NCBI GenBank assembly: GCA_044225825.1
Contig: JBGAIB010000005.1
Span: forward strand, 124,001-188,000
Direction of reading: 5' to 3'
DNA: 64,000 nucleotides
From: Bog-950 sp044225825
GTDB lineage: Bacteria; Bacteroidota; Bacteroidia; Chitinophagales; LD1
Shown here: one piece after another, positions 42,438 to 51,590 of the stretch
Layout: each line of letters begins with the position of its first letter
Numbering within the stretch: the stretch's first letter is position 1
The notes under the pieces: model-generated
The model's input: the letters and a program-made list of their open reading frames with translations, nothing else
Databases searched by the model: none
What the model was told of the DNA's origin: nothing
Program-made: the position numbers and the translations under genes

Positions 42438-42893
42438 TTAGTTTGCTTTAGTGAAAGTGTACGACTCGGTTACGGAAGGATCGTCGTGCGAAATCGTAAA
42501 TCCGCCGCCAGAAAAGGTGATATCGTAAGCGGTGGTTGAAACCGATCCCTGTACCGGCTCACCTCCTTTTTTACCTACGCCACTATAGAAAGTCATTATC
42601 AATTTTCCGTCCTTTATTTCAAAGGTGGCGGTGATGGGGTTTTCCTGCATTTTGAAGGTAACACGACCATCTTTGCCAACTACCATCACCTCGCCTTTTA
42701 AAATCAGGTTGGTCCAAAGGCTGGATTCATCGGTTAAGGTAGCCGGTGTTTCGTGGTCAACAATACTGTGATTGGTAATCTTCCAACTGCCTGTAAAATC
42801 GAATGGCTTGTCGGATTGTGCAAGTATGCTTTTAGCAGGAAGTAATAGCAAAAGCATACAAAAAAGCACCTCAGGGTAGAGCTTTTTGATCAT
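42438..42893 (-). CDS. Exported lipocalin-like protein
   Basis: A 151-residue protein from the ATG at 42893 (eleven upstream in-frame codons are not signal-like). Signal peptide MIKKLYPEVLFCMLLLLLPAKSILAQ. The mature part opens with FDFTGSWKITNHSIVDHE, the GxW strand of lipocalin-like domains, and continues as beta strands (ILKGEVMVVGKDGRVTFKM, TATFEIKDGKLIMTFYSG). No lipobox or sorting domain is seen, so it is periplasmic or released. Its stop is 7 nt before the giant T9SS gene; the two are surely one transcript. That suggests it helps or accompanies the giant protein. Confidence 0.8.
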   Translation of the reverse strand: MIKKLYPEVLFCMLLLLLPAKSILAQSDKPFDFTGSWKITNHSIVDHETPATLTDESSLWTNLILKGEVMVVGKDGRVTFKMQENPITATFEIKDGKLIMTFYSGVGKKGGEPVQGSVSTTAYDITFSGGGFTISHDDPSVTESYTFTKAN

Positions 42894-43099
42894 AGATGAA
42901 GGTTTAGTTATTCTTAAAATAACCAAAAGCAGTCCAACATGTCAAGCATTAGATGTGCACATGTATATAATGAACTGAACTTCAACCCAAAATAAAACAT
43001 GAAGAACAATTAAAATGATCGATTCATCCTGCTTGACGGCCACTAAACCTTACACTTACTGCCTTTAATTGTGGGCATTAATACCCCGTTAATGCCGCT

Positions 43100-45541
43100 T
43101 TACATACTGAGCAGCGGTTGCAATATTTTACGCTCCCAATCAGTAAAAGGATGCAAACCAAGCAGCGCTTTTGCTTTATCCAGATAGTTAGGATTCTTGA
43201 GAAAGGCTTTAAGTACTCTGGTAGCTGGCCCGTTTAACCGGTTATTGGTGTAGGTGGCAGCGTTCATCAGATTCAGCAACACGTCTTCATCACAGTAGCT
43301 CATGTGTTCCAAAGCTTCAATTGCTTTAACACGTGTCCGAAACTCGTACCGGTTGCTTGCATAAGCTGTTAATTCCTTAACCTGGGCCTGGGCCTGGGCA
43401 CCGAACATGTTATCCTTTAATGTCAGTTCCAGCCAGGCTATTCTAATGCCATTATTTACACCCATCAGGCCGGAAGTTTTAGACAAATACTCAGCTTTCT
43501 TTTCAGGATGTGCGATGCATAATTTACGCAAAGCCACTTCGATAGTAACCAGGCTGGTATCACTTAACAAGCGTTCTGCTGCCGGTAAAATTGCTACGGG
43601 GTAATCATCCACCGATTCTATCACCTGACGGCGTACGGTATAGTCGTTATCGCGCAGGGCTTTCGCAAACAATTGATACGTGGCCTCGTTTTTATCCTTA
43701 CCCAACTGCCGGATAATTTCGTTGCGGTTTACCGCAGCCTTTTCTTTATCGAACAATGTAATAAGCGCAGGACGGCGAAGGTCCAGATCAAAATCCTGCA
43801 GTGCAACAATAGCATCGTAGCGGTCTATAAGGGCCTTTGCTTTTGAGGCTTGGGCTACAAGTTCATCGAAGGTGCGTTGGAAGGAAACAGTTTTTAGAAT
43901 ATTGCCTGCGGGATCAAAGAGTGAATAGTCAATTTCTTTAGCGGTTGGTACTGCAAGAATCACCGTATCAGCGGGACCATTTAACCACTGTTGTGTTTTT
44001 ATGGTACTACCGTCCTTTGTATGTACTTCAACAACCACCGGCATTTTAAACGGGGACGCAAGGTTATCCATGCGCTGGGTTTGCTGTATAAAAAACACCA
44101 ACTTATCGCCCTGCCGCTCGTAGCGAACGTTATAATTTGGTACCCCTGAGCGATATACCCATTCATCAAAGAACCAATCCAGGTTAACACCGGCAGTTTC
44201 CATAAAAGCCATCTGGAAGTCGTGATTGGTTACGTTACCATAAGCATGTTTTTTTAAATACTGTGTAACGGTGCGTTTATAAACCGAATCGCCTACCACA
44301 TAACGCAACATATCCAGTACAAAGCTGCCTTTGGGATAAACGCGCGGGCTCCCCCCTTTGCTGTGCCCGATAGCATAGCGGTCGTTTCTATCTGCATTTA
44401 TCGCCTGCACGGCTTCGTTATGCTTATTCCATTCAAACCAATCGGTACCAAATACGCTGCCCATAAAATGCTTGCTGTAGTTGGTAGCAAAGCTCTCGTG
44501 CAGCCAGTGATGGGCCGGGCTATACTCGGTTATATAGTCGCCACACCACTGGTGGGTAAGTTCATGTGCATTAATTGCGGTATAGGTGCGCTCAACAGAT
44601 GCACGGCTGTCGGTTAACAGAAAGTCGCCATAAACAGTGGCCGTGGTATTTTCCATGGCACCATACATAAAGTCCTGAACCGGTACGTTGGCATAGGTTT
44701 CCCATGGATAGGCTACCCCAAATTCCCTAACCAGGTAGTCCATTATCTCGGCAGTATAGGCGTAGGTAGGCTCTACGGTTTCGGGCCGGTCGGAATAGTA
44801 ATACTGCCTGCTGACAATACCGTTTTTGCTTTTGTAATCCTTATAGGCGTATTTATCGATGGCCAGCATAACCAGGTAAGGGACCATGGGTTTGCTCATT
44901 GCATAATTCCAGGTAAAGGTGCCATCGGTATTCTTCTTTTTACTTTTCAAAACGCCATTGGAGATAACTGTATAGGCTGTATCGAAAGTGATGGTAGTTT
45001 CCGTAATCAGTTTATCGTTCACATCATCATAGCAAGGGAACCAATGACGATTGTCGATGCCCTGCCCCTGGGTCCAAATCTGATGGCGGGTAAAATATGG
45101 ATCGTGTGCGGTATTGCTATCGGTTACACTCCAGCCTATAAAATAAAGACCTTTATGCGGGGTGGCTTCGTAACTAATTTCCAGTTTATACTGTTTGTTC
45201 CAATCCAGGGATTGGCCGAACCGGATAGTAACGCCCTGCTCATCGGTAGTAAATTTAGTTTCCTTACCATTCACCAATACCTTTTTGATGGCGATGGAAG
45301 GAGCATCTAAGAACAGGCTATCCATTACATACTGAATGGGCCTGAAATCATATTTCACTTTGCCAATGACCTTACCCTGTTTAGGGATGAATTTAACATC
45401 GAGTAACATGCGGGTAAAGTCAGCATTGTGTTCCCTTATACGCCCGCCGGGATCGCGCAGATAGCAAATGGTGCTATCCTGATCGGCAGCTGAGGAGGTA
45501 AAAGAAAGGAGAAGGAAAAACAGGTAGAGAACTTGTTTCAT
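43100..45541 (-). CDS. Exported M1-family aminopeptidase
   Basis: An 813-residue zinc aminopeptidase. Signal peptide MKQVLYLFFLLLSFTSSAA. The N-terminal beta domain precedes the catalytic part: the substrate-binding GAMEN loop is intact near residue 292 (YGAMENTTATVYG), and the zinc site HELTHQW near 325-331 has its third ligand Glu in HHWLHESFATNYS near 348. A proton-donor Tyr region follows. The C-terminal 250 residues are helical, HEAT-like repeats (DLDLRRPALITLFDKEK, RRQVIESVDD). It would trim N-terminal residues from peptides in the periplasm. It has no T9SS sorting domain. It is divergent from the hydroxylase-family gene. Confidence 0.94.
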   Translation of the reverse strand: MKQVLYLFFLLLSFTSSAADQDSTICYLRDPGGRIREHNADFTRMLLDVKFIPKQGKVIGKVKYDFRPIQYVMDSLFLDAPSIAIKKVLVNGKETKFTTDEQGVTIRFGQSLDWNKQYKLEISYEATPHKGLYFIGWSVTDSNTAHDPYFTRHQIWTQGQGIDNRHWFPCYDDVNDKLITETTITFDTAYTVISNGVLKSKKKNTDGTFTWNYAMSKPMVPYLVMLAIDKYAYKDYKSKNGIVSRQYYYSDRPETVEPTYAYTAEIMDYLVREFGVAYPWETYANVPVQDFMYGAMENTTATVYGDFLLTDSRASVERTYTAINAHELTHQWCGDYITEYSPAHHWLHESFATNYSKHFMGSVFGTDWFEWNKHNEAVQAINADRNDRYAIGHSKGGSPRVYPKGSFVLDMLRYVVGDSVYKRTVTQYLKKHAYGNVTNHDFQMAFMETAGVNLDWFFDEWVYRSGVPNYNVRYERQGDKLVFFIQQTQRMDNLASPFKMPVVVEVHTKDGSTIKTQQWLNGPADTVILAVPTAKEIDYSLFDPAGNILKTVSFQRTFDELVAQASKAKALIDRYDAIVALQDFDLDLRRPALITLFDKEKAAVNRNEIIRQLGKDKNEATYQLFAKALRDNDYTVRRQVIESVDDYPVAILPAAERLLSDTSLVTIEVALRKLCIAHPEKKAEYLSKTSGLMGVNNGIRIAWLELTLKDNMFGAQAQAQVKELTAYASNRYEFRTRVKAIEALEHMSYCDEDVLLNLMNAATYTNNRLNGPATRVLKAFLKNPNYLDKAKALLGLHPFTDWERKILQPLLSM

Positions 45542-45636
45542 GGTAGTGGCAAGGCCGGTATGTAAACGGCGAAATGCCCCGCAAAGAAATTGATTTTTGG
45601 GAAGTGAAAGAGCAACAATTACAAACCCCGGAGAAC

Positions 45637-45656
45637 AACCCGGAGCCGGGTTTTTA
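45637..45656. other. Hairpin in the divergent promoter region at 45.6 kb
   Basis: AACCCGG (45637-45643) and CCGGGTT (45646-45652) form a perfect 7-bp stem followed by TTTACG. It looks like a plus-strand terminator but no plus-strand gene precedes it; it may act on the minus-strand leader of the aminopeptidase mRNA or be a remnant. Confidence 0.4.
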
Positions 45657-45761
45657 CGTTTAAAGGTGTACCAGCACCATTTCCAAAAAAAAATCAGGGG
45701 CAGGCTGAAATATAATGCTTTACATACCTTAACTTTAGACCATAAAATTCAGCGATAAAAT

Positions 45762-47021
45762 ATGAATCCCGCAAGCATCCTTTATGTTATCCCTTTCTTC
45801 TTTTTATTAATTGGTATAGAATGGCTGTATGGCTATGTAAAAAAGAAAGAACTCTATCGTTTGAACGATTCGCTGAATAACCTGCTGATTGGTATAGGCA
45901 ACCAGGTATTTAACCTGTTGTTTAAAGCTATCATCTTCGGCCTGTTTATTTGGATCAAAGACCATTTCGGCATTTTCAATATACCAGCTACCTGGTGGTC
46001 GTTTGTTCTTTGTCTGCTACTGTTCGACTTTCTGTTTTATTGGGCGCATCGCTGGGGTCACGAAATGAATCTGTTCTGGGGAGCCCATTCCGTACACCAC
46101 CAAAGCGAAGAATACAACCTGAGTGTGGCACTTCGTCAATCGTGGTTTCATAATGTGCTGGCCTTTTTCATTTTCTTACCAATACCAATACTGGGTTTTG
46201 GGCCATTAACATTTGGTATTGCAGCGGCTGTGCATACGTTGTATCAGTTTTGGATACATACCAAAGCTATTGGCAAACTACATCCGTGGATTGAATATTG
46301 GTGGAATACGCCAAGCCATCACCGTGTACACCATTCCATGGACCCCAAGTACATTGATAAAAACCATGCCGGTGTATTTATGATCTGGGACCGCCTGTTT
46401 GGAACCTTTAAGGAAGAAGAAGAAGGGGTAGAGATTCATTATGGTATTACCACTCAATTAAAAAGCTGGAACCCTGCCTGGGCCAATACGCACTATTATG
46501 TAGAAATGTGGGAGAAGGCGCGCAACATGAAATGGGCAGACAAGTTTAAAATGATTTTTGCTGCACCCGGTTGGCTACCTGATTACCTAGGTGGCTTTCA
46601 GGCACCCAAGGAAGTGGATGACAAGCAATATAAAAAGTACGATGCCGACACCAACCTGTATTTAAAAATATATGCCGTTATACAATTCGTTGTATTAATA
46701 TGGGGCACTATGCAATACATGGCATACTTTCAGGATATAAGTACCTTTTACAAAGCCGTGTTCTTCGGACTAATACTAATTACCATGTTGATTATCGGTG
46801 CCATATTTGAAAACAAGCGCTGGATAATGTATGCCGAATATGCCCGCCTGGCTTTGGTAATGGTCAGTCTGAATACCTTCTACTACTTCTGGTATATCAA
46901 TTGGTTTACCGTAACCATTATAGTTTCGGCTATTGTGTTTGTTGGTTGCGTGGCTTACTTCAGCTATTGCTGGTATGCACTGGTTTACAAAAATCAGCCA
47001 AAAACCGCTACTGTAAATTAA
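45762..47021 (+). CDS. Sterol desaturase/fatty acid hydroxylase-family membrane enzyme (AGMO-like)
   Basis: A 419-residue integral membrane di-iron enzyme. Membrane segments cover about residues 3-25, 45-65, 80-95, 130-160 and four or five more toward the C-terminus. The eight-His signature of the superfamily is complete: HRWGHE near 95, HSVHHQSEEYN near 109 and HRVHHSMDPKYIDKNH near 187. The extended C-terminal membrane part (after residue 290) resembles alkylglycerol monooxygenase (TMEM195), which cleaves ether lipids. Hydroxylation of fatty acids or other lipids is an alternative. It is divergent from the aminopeptidase and followed by a small secreted protein gene. Confidence 0.87.
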   Translation: MNPASILYVIPFFFLLIGIEWLYGYVKKKELYRLNDSLNNLLIGIGNQVFNLLFKAIIFGLFIWIKDHFGIFNIPATWWSFVLCLLLFDFLFYWAHRWGHEMNLFWGAHSVHHQSEEYNLSVALRQSWFHNVLAFFIFLPIPILGFGPLTFGIAAAVHTLYQFWIHTKAIGKLHPWIEYWWNTPSHHRVHHSMDPKYIDKNHAGVFMIWDRLFGTFKEEEEGVEIHYGITTQLKSWNPAWANTHYYVEMWEKARNMKWADKFKMIFAAPGWLPDYLGGFQAPKEVDDKQYKKYDADTNLYLKIYAVIQFVVLIWGTMQYMAYFQDISTFYKAVFFGLILITMLIIGAIFENKRWIMYAEYARLALVMVSLNTFYYFWYINWFTVTIIVSAIVFVGCVAYFSYCWYALVYKNQPKTATVN

Positions 47022-47161
47022 ACTATACAGGGCCTTTAACGTCTTACTTATAAAGAGGGGTTTATCAACAATTTGCGGGTAAACACAATAATTATTCCGG
47101 GAGTTGCGAATAAGAAAAAAGTGCATATTCGCGTTCTCATAAAAACTAAAACCATAGTAAA

Positions 47162-47668
47162 ATGAAGAAATCACTGTTCAGCCTTTCCTTGCTATTTATA
47201 GCATTAGCCGGCTTCGCCGCCGAAGGCGATGCGGTTCTGGACTTCAGAAATATCTTTTGGGGTGTGCCTAAGGATAGCTGCTGGAGAGACGGTAAGAAAA
47301 TTGAGTTTACCAAAGATCGCCAGAGCATGCAGCCCAATGCGTATACGATTACTAACGACGACCTGATGATTGGTGCCGTTAAGTGCGATCGCATCCTGTA
47401 TATGTTTAACGACGAAAACCGCTTTTACAAAGTGTTTGTACAAGGTTCGGTTGATCAGTCGGCCAATATGAAGTTCATTCTTACTTACAAGTTTGGCGAC
47501 CCTAAGAACCACAGCACTGTGGACGACACTGAAATTTACCAGTGGTTGATTAAAGACGTGGTGTTTACATTGAAAGAGATTGCCAAGAGCCGCTTTGAAC
47601 TGACCATTGAAAGTAACTGGCAGGCCAGCGAGGATTATAAGAAGAATACCAGCGTAGACGACTTCTAG
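47162..47668 (+). CDS. Small exported protein, unknown
   Basis: A 168-residue protein with a signal peptide (MKKSLFSLSLLFIALAGFAA). The mature part starts DFRNIFWGVPKDSCWRDGK, a strand followed by a WG motif and Cys pair (SCW and later VKCDRILYMF) that could form a disulfide. The remainder looks alternately beta and alpha (FYKVFVQGSVDQ, FILTYKFGDPKN, EIYQWLIKDVVFTLKEI). The opening resembles small periplasmic proteins with an F.G..WG pattern, but I do not recognise a family with confidence. A clear terminator follows 50 nt downstream. Confidence 0.65.
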   Translation: MKKSLFSLSLLFIALAGFAAEGDAVLDFRNIFWGVPKDSCWRDGKKIEFTKDRQSMQPNAYTITNDDLMIGAVKCDRILYMFNDENRFYKVFVQGSVDQSANMKFILTYKFGDPKNHSTVDDTEIYQWLIKDVVFTLKEIAKSRFELTIESNWQASEDYKKNTSVDDF

Positions 47669-47716
47669 TCGGGCGGTTACCCCCCTCTTCGCAAATCCGC
47701 GAACAAGCTATATAAG

Positions 47717-47751
47717 ACCCGGTTTCCTAAAAAGGAACCGGGTTTTGCTTT
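47717..47751 (+). terminator. Terminator after the small exported protein
   Basis: CCCGGTT-T-CCT (47718-47728) pairs with AGGAACCGGG (47733-47742) with one bulged T, followed by TTTTGCTTTTT. Confidence 0.8.
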
Positions 47752-47795
47752 TTATGGGCCGGCTAAAACATTTGCAAAATGTATATTCGTTAACC

Positions 47796-49091
47796 ATGAA
47801 GCGTAAGCCCAACTACTTATTCCGCAACTGGGCGGGCAACCAGGCCTGTATTGCCCAAAACTACTACCAGCCCGAAACGGAAGAAGAACTGATTAAGCTG
47901 GTGAAAGACCATGCTACTTTGCGTATGGTTGGAACGGGGCATTCCTGGAGCGCCATTTGCCTGAACAACGAGGCACTCGTTAACCTGGATAACTACAATA
48001 AGGTACTACATCTTGACAAAGACAAACTTCAACTAACGGTACAGGCAGGTATTAAACTTTGGCAACTGAACGAATACCTGGACCAACAAGGCCTGGCACT
48101 TGCCAATTTAGGCAGTATTGCCCGCCAGAGCATAGCAGGGGCCGTAAGCACAGGCACCCATGGCAGCGGTATTAACTTTCAGTTGATAGGCTCGCAATTG
48201 GAGCAAATGAGCTTAATAAAGGCCGATGGACAAAAGGTAACCCTGCACCGCGAACGGGATAAAGCGCTATTTAATATGGCGGTGGTTAATTTGGGTGCAT
48301 TAGGAATCATCAGTGAAGTTACACTGAACATTGTGCCAGCCTTCCGTTTGCACGACCAAACCGTTGTACTACCTTTTGAAGAAGTGGTGGAACAACTGGA
48401 CGAACTGATCCATAACACCGACCATTTTAAAATGTGGTGGTTTCCGCACAGCGAGCAGGTAGTGGTTTACCGTTACCGGAGAACCCAGGAACCGGCTAAT
48501 GACTCGCGTTTCCGTCAATGGTTTATGGATGAGTTTCTTTCGGTGTACATGTATCGGCTGTTGGTTAAAATTGGTAACCTGAACCGGGACTGGCGCAAGC
48601 CCATCAACCAAATGCTGGTGGGCAAGTTTATTCAACCGCTTAACCGCATTGAGAAAAGCTACAAGGTGTTTAATGTTCCCGAGCCGCCCTTTCACCGCGA
48701 GGTGGAATGGAGTTTTGATTTACAATATGCCAAAGAACTATTGCGTGCTTATAAGCGCATGGTGAATGAAGGCCCTCACCGGATGAATTTTATACAAGAG
48801 ATACGCTTTACCAAAGGCGATGACTTTGCACTTAGCCCCTGCTATGGCCGCAACAGCATTTGGCTAGGCGCTTATAACATGGATAACTACCGGTGGGAGG
48901 AGTTGATGAGCGACTTTGAAGCATTGGCCAAACAGTATAACGGCCGCCCACACTGGGGTAAGGAAGCTAATTTTGACAAAAATTATCTGCAAGCACAATA
49001 CCCTCAATTTGAGGCTTTTAATAAGTTGCGCAACGAATGGGACCCTACCGGAAAGTTTGCCAATGCGTACATCACAAAAATTTTTGGCTGA
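47796..49091 (+). CDS. FAD-dependent aldonolactone oxidase (D-arabinono-1,4-lactone oxidase family)
   Basis: A 431-residue VAO-type flavoenzyme. The ATG at 47796 starts MKRKPNYLFRNWAGNQ, the usual N-terminus (RNWAGN); in-frame codons further up run into a terminator hairpin. FAD-binding marks are MVGTGHSWS near residue 48 and AGAVSTGTHGSG near 112. The C-terminal ALO domain ends with the conserved HWGKEANF motif near 389. Related enzymes oxidise arabinono-, gulono- or xylono-lactones or alditols; the native substrate is unknown. A TATATTCG box lies 12 nt before the ATG. The YCII gene follows 70 nt downstream. Confidence 0.88.
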   Translation: MKRKPNYLFRNWAGNQACIAQNYYQPETEEELIKLVKDHATLRMVGTGHSWSAICLNNEALVNLDNYNKVLHLDKDKLQLTVQAGIKLWQLNEYLDQQGLALANLGSIARQSIAGAVSTGTHGSGINFQLIGSQLEQMSLIKADGQKVTLHRERDKALFNMAVVNLGALGIISEVTLNIVPAFRLHDQTVVLPFEEVVEQLDELIHNTDHFKMWWFPHSEQVVVYRYRRTQEPANDSRFRQWFMDEFLSVYMYRLLVKIGNLNRDWRKPINQMLVGKFIQPLNRIEKSYKVFNVPEPPFHREVEWSFDLQYAKELLRAYKRMVNEGPHRMNFIQEIRFTKGDDFALSPCYGRNSIWLGAYNMDNYRWEELMSDFEALAKQYNGRPHWGKEANFDKNYLQAQYPQFEAFNKLRNEWDPTGKFANAYITKIFG

Positions 49092-49161
49092 TTTGGCACC
49101 TGATATTCCGGAGAACCCGTTATGTAGTTGCCTGATCGATCAACAAACCGAAAATGTTGTA

Positions 49162-49557
49162 ATGAAGTTTTTACCTGTTTTTTTGCTCTCGTTTATATTG
49201 TTCAGTTGGTTACCTGTTGATGCACAGCAAACAGCAACTACCTCCAATGCTGAAGAGTTAAAGGCTTATTACCTGGTTATACTTAAAAAAGGTCCTCACC
49301 GCGATCAGGATTCCACTACTGCGGAGCAGATACAGAAAGGCCATATGGACAATATTACCAAAATGGCTGAGGCAGGTAAACTAAATGTAGCCGGTCCGTT
49401 TTTGGATGATGGCGACCTGCGTGGCATCTTCATCTTTAACCTGAGCAGCGAACAGGAAGTGCGCGCCCTGGTAGATAACGACCCCGCTGTTAAAGCCGGC
49501 AGGCTGATCTACGAAATACACCCCTGGATGACCGCCAAGGGCACCTGCTTTAAATAA
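49162..49557 (+). CDS. Exported YCII-domain protein
   Basis: A 131-residue protein from the ATG at 49162, which begins a strong signal peptide (MKFLPVFLLSFILFSWLPVDAQ). The YCII ferredoxin-like domain has KAYYLVILKKGPHRDQD, QKGHMDNITKMAEAGKLNVAGPFLDDGDLRGIFIFN and an end DPAVKAGRLIYEIHPWM, with the conserved His of the family (KGHMDN). YCII proteins are mostly cytosolic and of unclear activity; a secreted one is less usual. Its stop codon touches the convergent acyl-CoA ligase stop with no base between. Confidence 0.85.
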   Translation: MKFLPVFLLSFILFSWLPVDAQQTATTSNAEELKAYYLVILKKGPHRDQDSTTAEQIQKGHMDNITKMAEAGKLNVAGPFLDDGDLRGIFIFNLSSEQEVRALVDNDPAVKAGRLIYEIHPWMTAKGTCFK

Positions 49558-51351
49558 CTACGGAAGGCCTGCTGCAAAGCTCTCTTCGTTCTCATACATC
49601 TCCTCTACCAAGGTGCGGTAGCGGTCATAAATAATCTTGCGCTTTACCTTCATGGTTGGGGTTAGCTCCCCTCCTTCCACAGTCCATTCGTTTTCGAGCA
49701 ACACGAACTTTTTGATCTGCTCCCATTTGCCAAAGTCCTTGTTGAGCCTTTCTACTTCGGCGTTGATGAGGGCTTTTATTTTGCTGTTATCTACTATGTG
49801 CGCATTGGTAGAAACTTCAGGAGCATGATGCTTACACCAATCGTGCAGGTTAAGAAAAGAAGGAACAATTAATGCCGCCACAAACTTGCGGGCATCGCCT
49901 ACTACCATTATCTGTTCAATGTAAGGGCTCTCCTTCATTTTGTTTTCAATTACCTGCGGGGCTACATATTTGCCGCCGGAGGTTTTAAAGAGTTCCTTTT
50001 TGCGGTCGGTGATTTTAAGGAAGCGCTGTCCGTGCATCTCTACCCACTGCCCAATATCTCCCGTATGGAACCAACCCTCTTTATCAATAACTTCTTCGGT
50101 TAAATCGGGGCGGTTGTAGTAGCCTTTCATAATGTTAGGACCACGGGCGATGATCTCTCCATCCTCCGCCAGCGATACCTCCACACCGGGTATAGGCATA
50201 CCTACCGTGCCGATAACCCTTCCGGTTTCCTCGATACGGTTAGCGGATAATACCGGTGAAGTTTCGGTTAGTCCGTAGCCTTCAATAACGACGATACCGG
50301 CTGCTGTAAACAGTTTTATTAAGCGGGGCTGCATGGGTGCAGCGCCTGTAACTATAAACTTAACCCGTCCGCCCAGCGCTTCCTGCCATTTGCTGAACAC
50401 CAGTTTACGGGCAATAGCCAACTGCAGGTTATACCACGGGCCCTGATCTTTACCCAATTCATATTTAAGGCCCAGATCAATACTCCAGAAAAACAACTTG
50501 CGCTTGAAGCCCTCCAGTGCATTACCTTTTTCCATTATCTTTTCATACACCTTCTCCAACAAACGGGGTACGGTCGTAAAGCAATAAGGCTTTACGTCCT
50601 TCAAATTATCGCCGATGGTTTCAATGCTTTCGGCGTAATAGATATGGATACCTTTGCTGAGATACGAGTAAAACACCATGCGCTCGAAGCTGTGACAAAG
50701 CGGCAAAAAGCTCAGGGCACATTCGCCTTCGGTGAATGGTGTAACTTCTTTTACGCTGCGCACATTGCTTACAATATTTTTATGGGTAAGCATCACACCT
50801 TTAGGATTGCCTGTAGTGCCGGAGGTATAAATAATAGTGGCTAAATCCTCTTCGCTTACCTGCTCCCCGCAACGCTTAATAGCGGCTAAATCGGGCGAAG
50901 CAGGGAGGGCTTTCCAGAAGGAGTTAGCACCGGTAATTTCATCGAAAGTAAAGATGCCTTTTAAGGTTGGTACACGGCCCATAAGGGGGCGAACCTTTTC
51001 GTAAATGGAGGCATCGCCCACGAAGGCGTATTGCACCCCGGCATCGTTAAAAATAAACTCGTAATCCTTTTCGCTTATAGTAGGGTACATGGGTACATCT
51101 ACTACACCTAATTGCAAAGCGCCCAAGTCGGTGAAGTTCCACTCCGGACGGTTGTTGGCAATGATTGCAATCTTGTCATCGCGCTTTAAGCCGAGATTGA
51201 GTAAAAGCTGACTAACCCTGTTGGTCTGCTCCTGCGTTTCTTTAAAGCTGAAGGTTTTCCATTCCTTATGCACCTTATAAGAAAGAAAAGGCACTTCCGG
51301 TTTTTCAGCATTCTTTTCGGCGAGCAGATCAAACAAACGTGTGATGGTCAT
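49558..51351 (-). CDS. fadD: Long-chain fatty acid--CoA ligase
   Basis: A 597-residue ANL-superfamily enzyme that activates fatty acids to acyl-CoA through an acyl-AMP. Core motifs: ATIIYTSGTTGNPKGVMLTH (A3 P-loop) near 176, EGYGLTETSPV (A5) near 348, WFHTGDIGQW (A7) near 415 and a DRKKELFKTSGGKYVAPQ (A8) near 445. The eukaryote-like length and LPLCHSFERM segment place it with FadD15-type long-chain ligases. An exact TAACTTTG box lies 22 nt before its start codon. With the LCAD-type dehydrogenase at 58.5 kb it fits fatty-acid beta-oxidation or lipid remodelling. Confidence 0.92.
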   Translation of the reverse strand: MTITRLFDLLAEKNAEKPEVPFLSYKVHKEWKTFSFKETQEQTNRVSQLLLNLGLKRDDKIAIIANNRPEWNFTDLGALQLGVVDVPMYPTISEKDYEFIFNDAGVQYAFVGDASIYEKVRPLMGRVPTLKGIFTFDEITGANSFWKALPASPDLAAIKRCGEQVSEEDLATIIYTSGTTGNPKGVMLTHKNIVSNVRSVKEVTPFTEGECALSFLPLCHSFERMVFYSYLSKGIHIYYAESIETIGDNLKDVKPYCFTTVPRLLEKVYEKIMEKGNALEGFKRKLFFWSIDLGLKYELGKDQGPWYNLQLAIARKLVFSKWQEALGGRVKFIVTGAAPMQPRLIKLFTAAGIVVIEGYGLTETSPVLSANRIEETGRVIGTVGMPIPGVEVSLAEDGEIIARGPNIMKGYYNRPDLTEEVIDKEGWFHTGDIGQWVEMHGQRFLKITDRKKELFKTSGGKYVAPQVIENKMKESPYIEQIMVVGDARKFVAALIVPSFLNLHDWCKHHAPEVSTNAHIVDNSKIKALINAEVERLNKDFGKWEQIKKFVLLENEWTVEGGELTPTMKVKRKIIYDRYRTLVEEMYENEESFAAGLP

Positions 51352-51373
51352 AAGCGGAAATTGAGGGGATTAC

Positions 51374-51381
51374 CAAAGTTA
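51374..51381 (-). promoter_or_regulatory. -7 promoter box of the acyl-CoA ligase gene
   Basis: TAACTTTG on the minus strand matches TAnnTTTG; the leader would be about 20 nt. Confidence 0.4.
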
Positions 51382-51509
51382 ATAAACCTTGTTTTAAGCG
51401 TGCCTACAAGTTTAAGCATACGGCACTTTATTCGCAATAGTTTAGGGGCAGCATGACTAAATTCAGTTATCAGGCAAGCTACCGCTCTACTCCCGTCCTA
51501 GCGGTTATT

Positions 51510-51537
51510 GACTTTAGTATAAAATCATACCTTAGAG
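51510..51537 (+). promoter_or_regulatory. Putative promoter of the DUF4199 gene
   Basis: A TTG near 51510 and TACCTTAG near 51530, 17 nt apart, resemble the TTG-N-TAnnTTTG pattern with one mismatch. The leader would be about 50 nt. Confidence 0.3.
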
Positions 51538-51590
51538 ATAGGATTCAAGCGACGGCGCATTTATAGGTGCTCCCGAAAACAAAGAACAAT

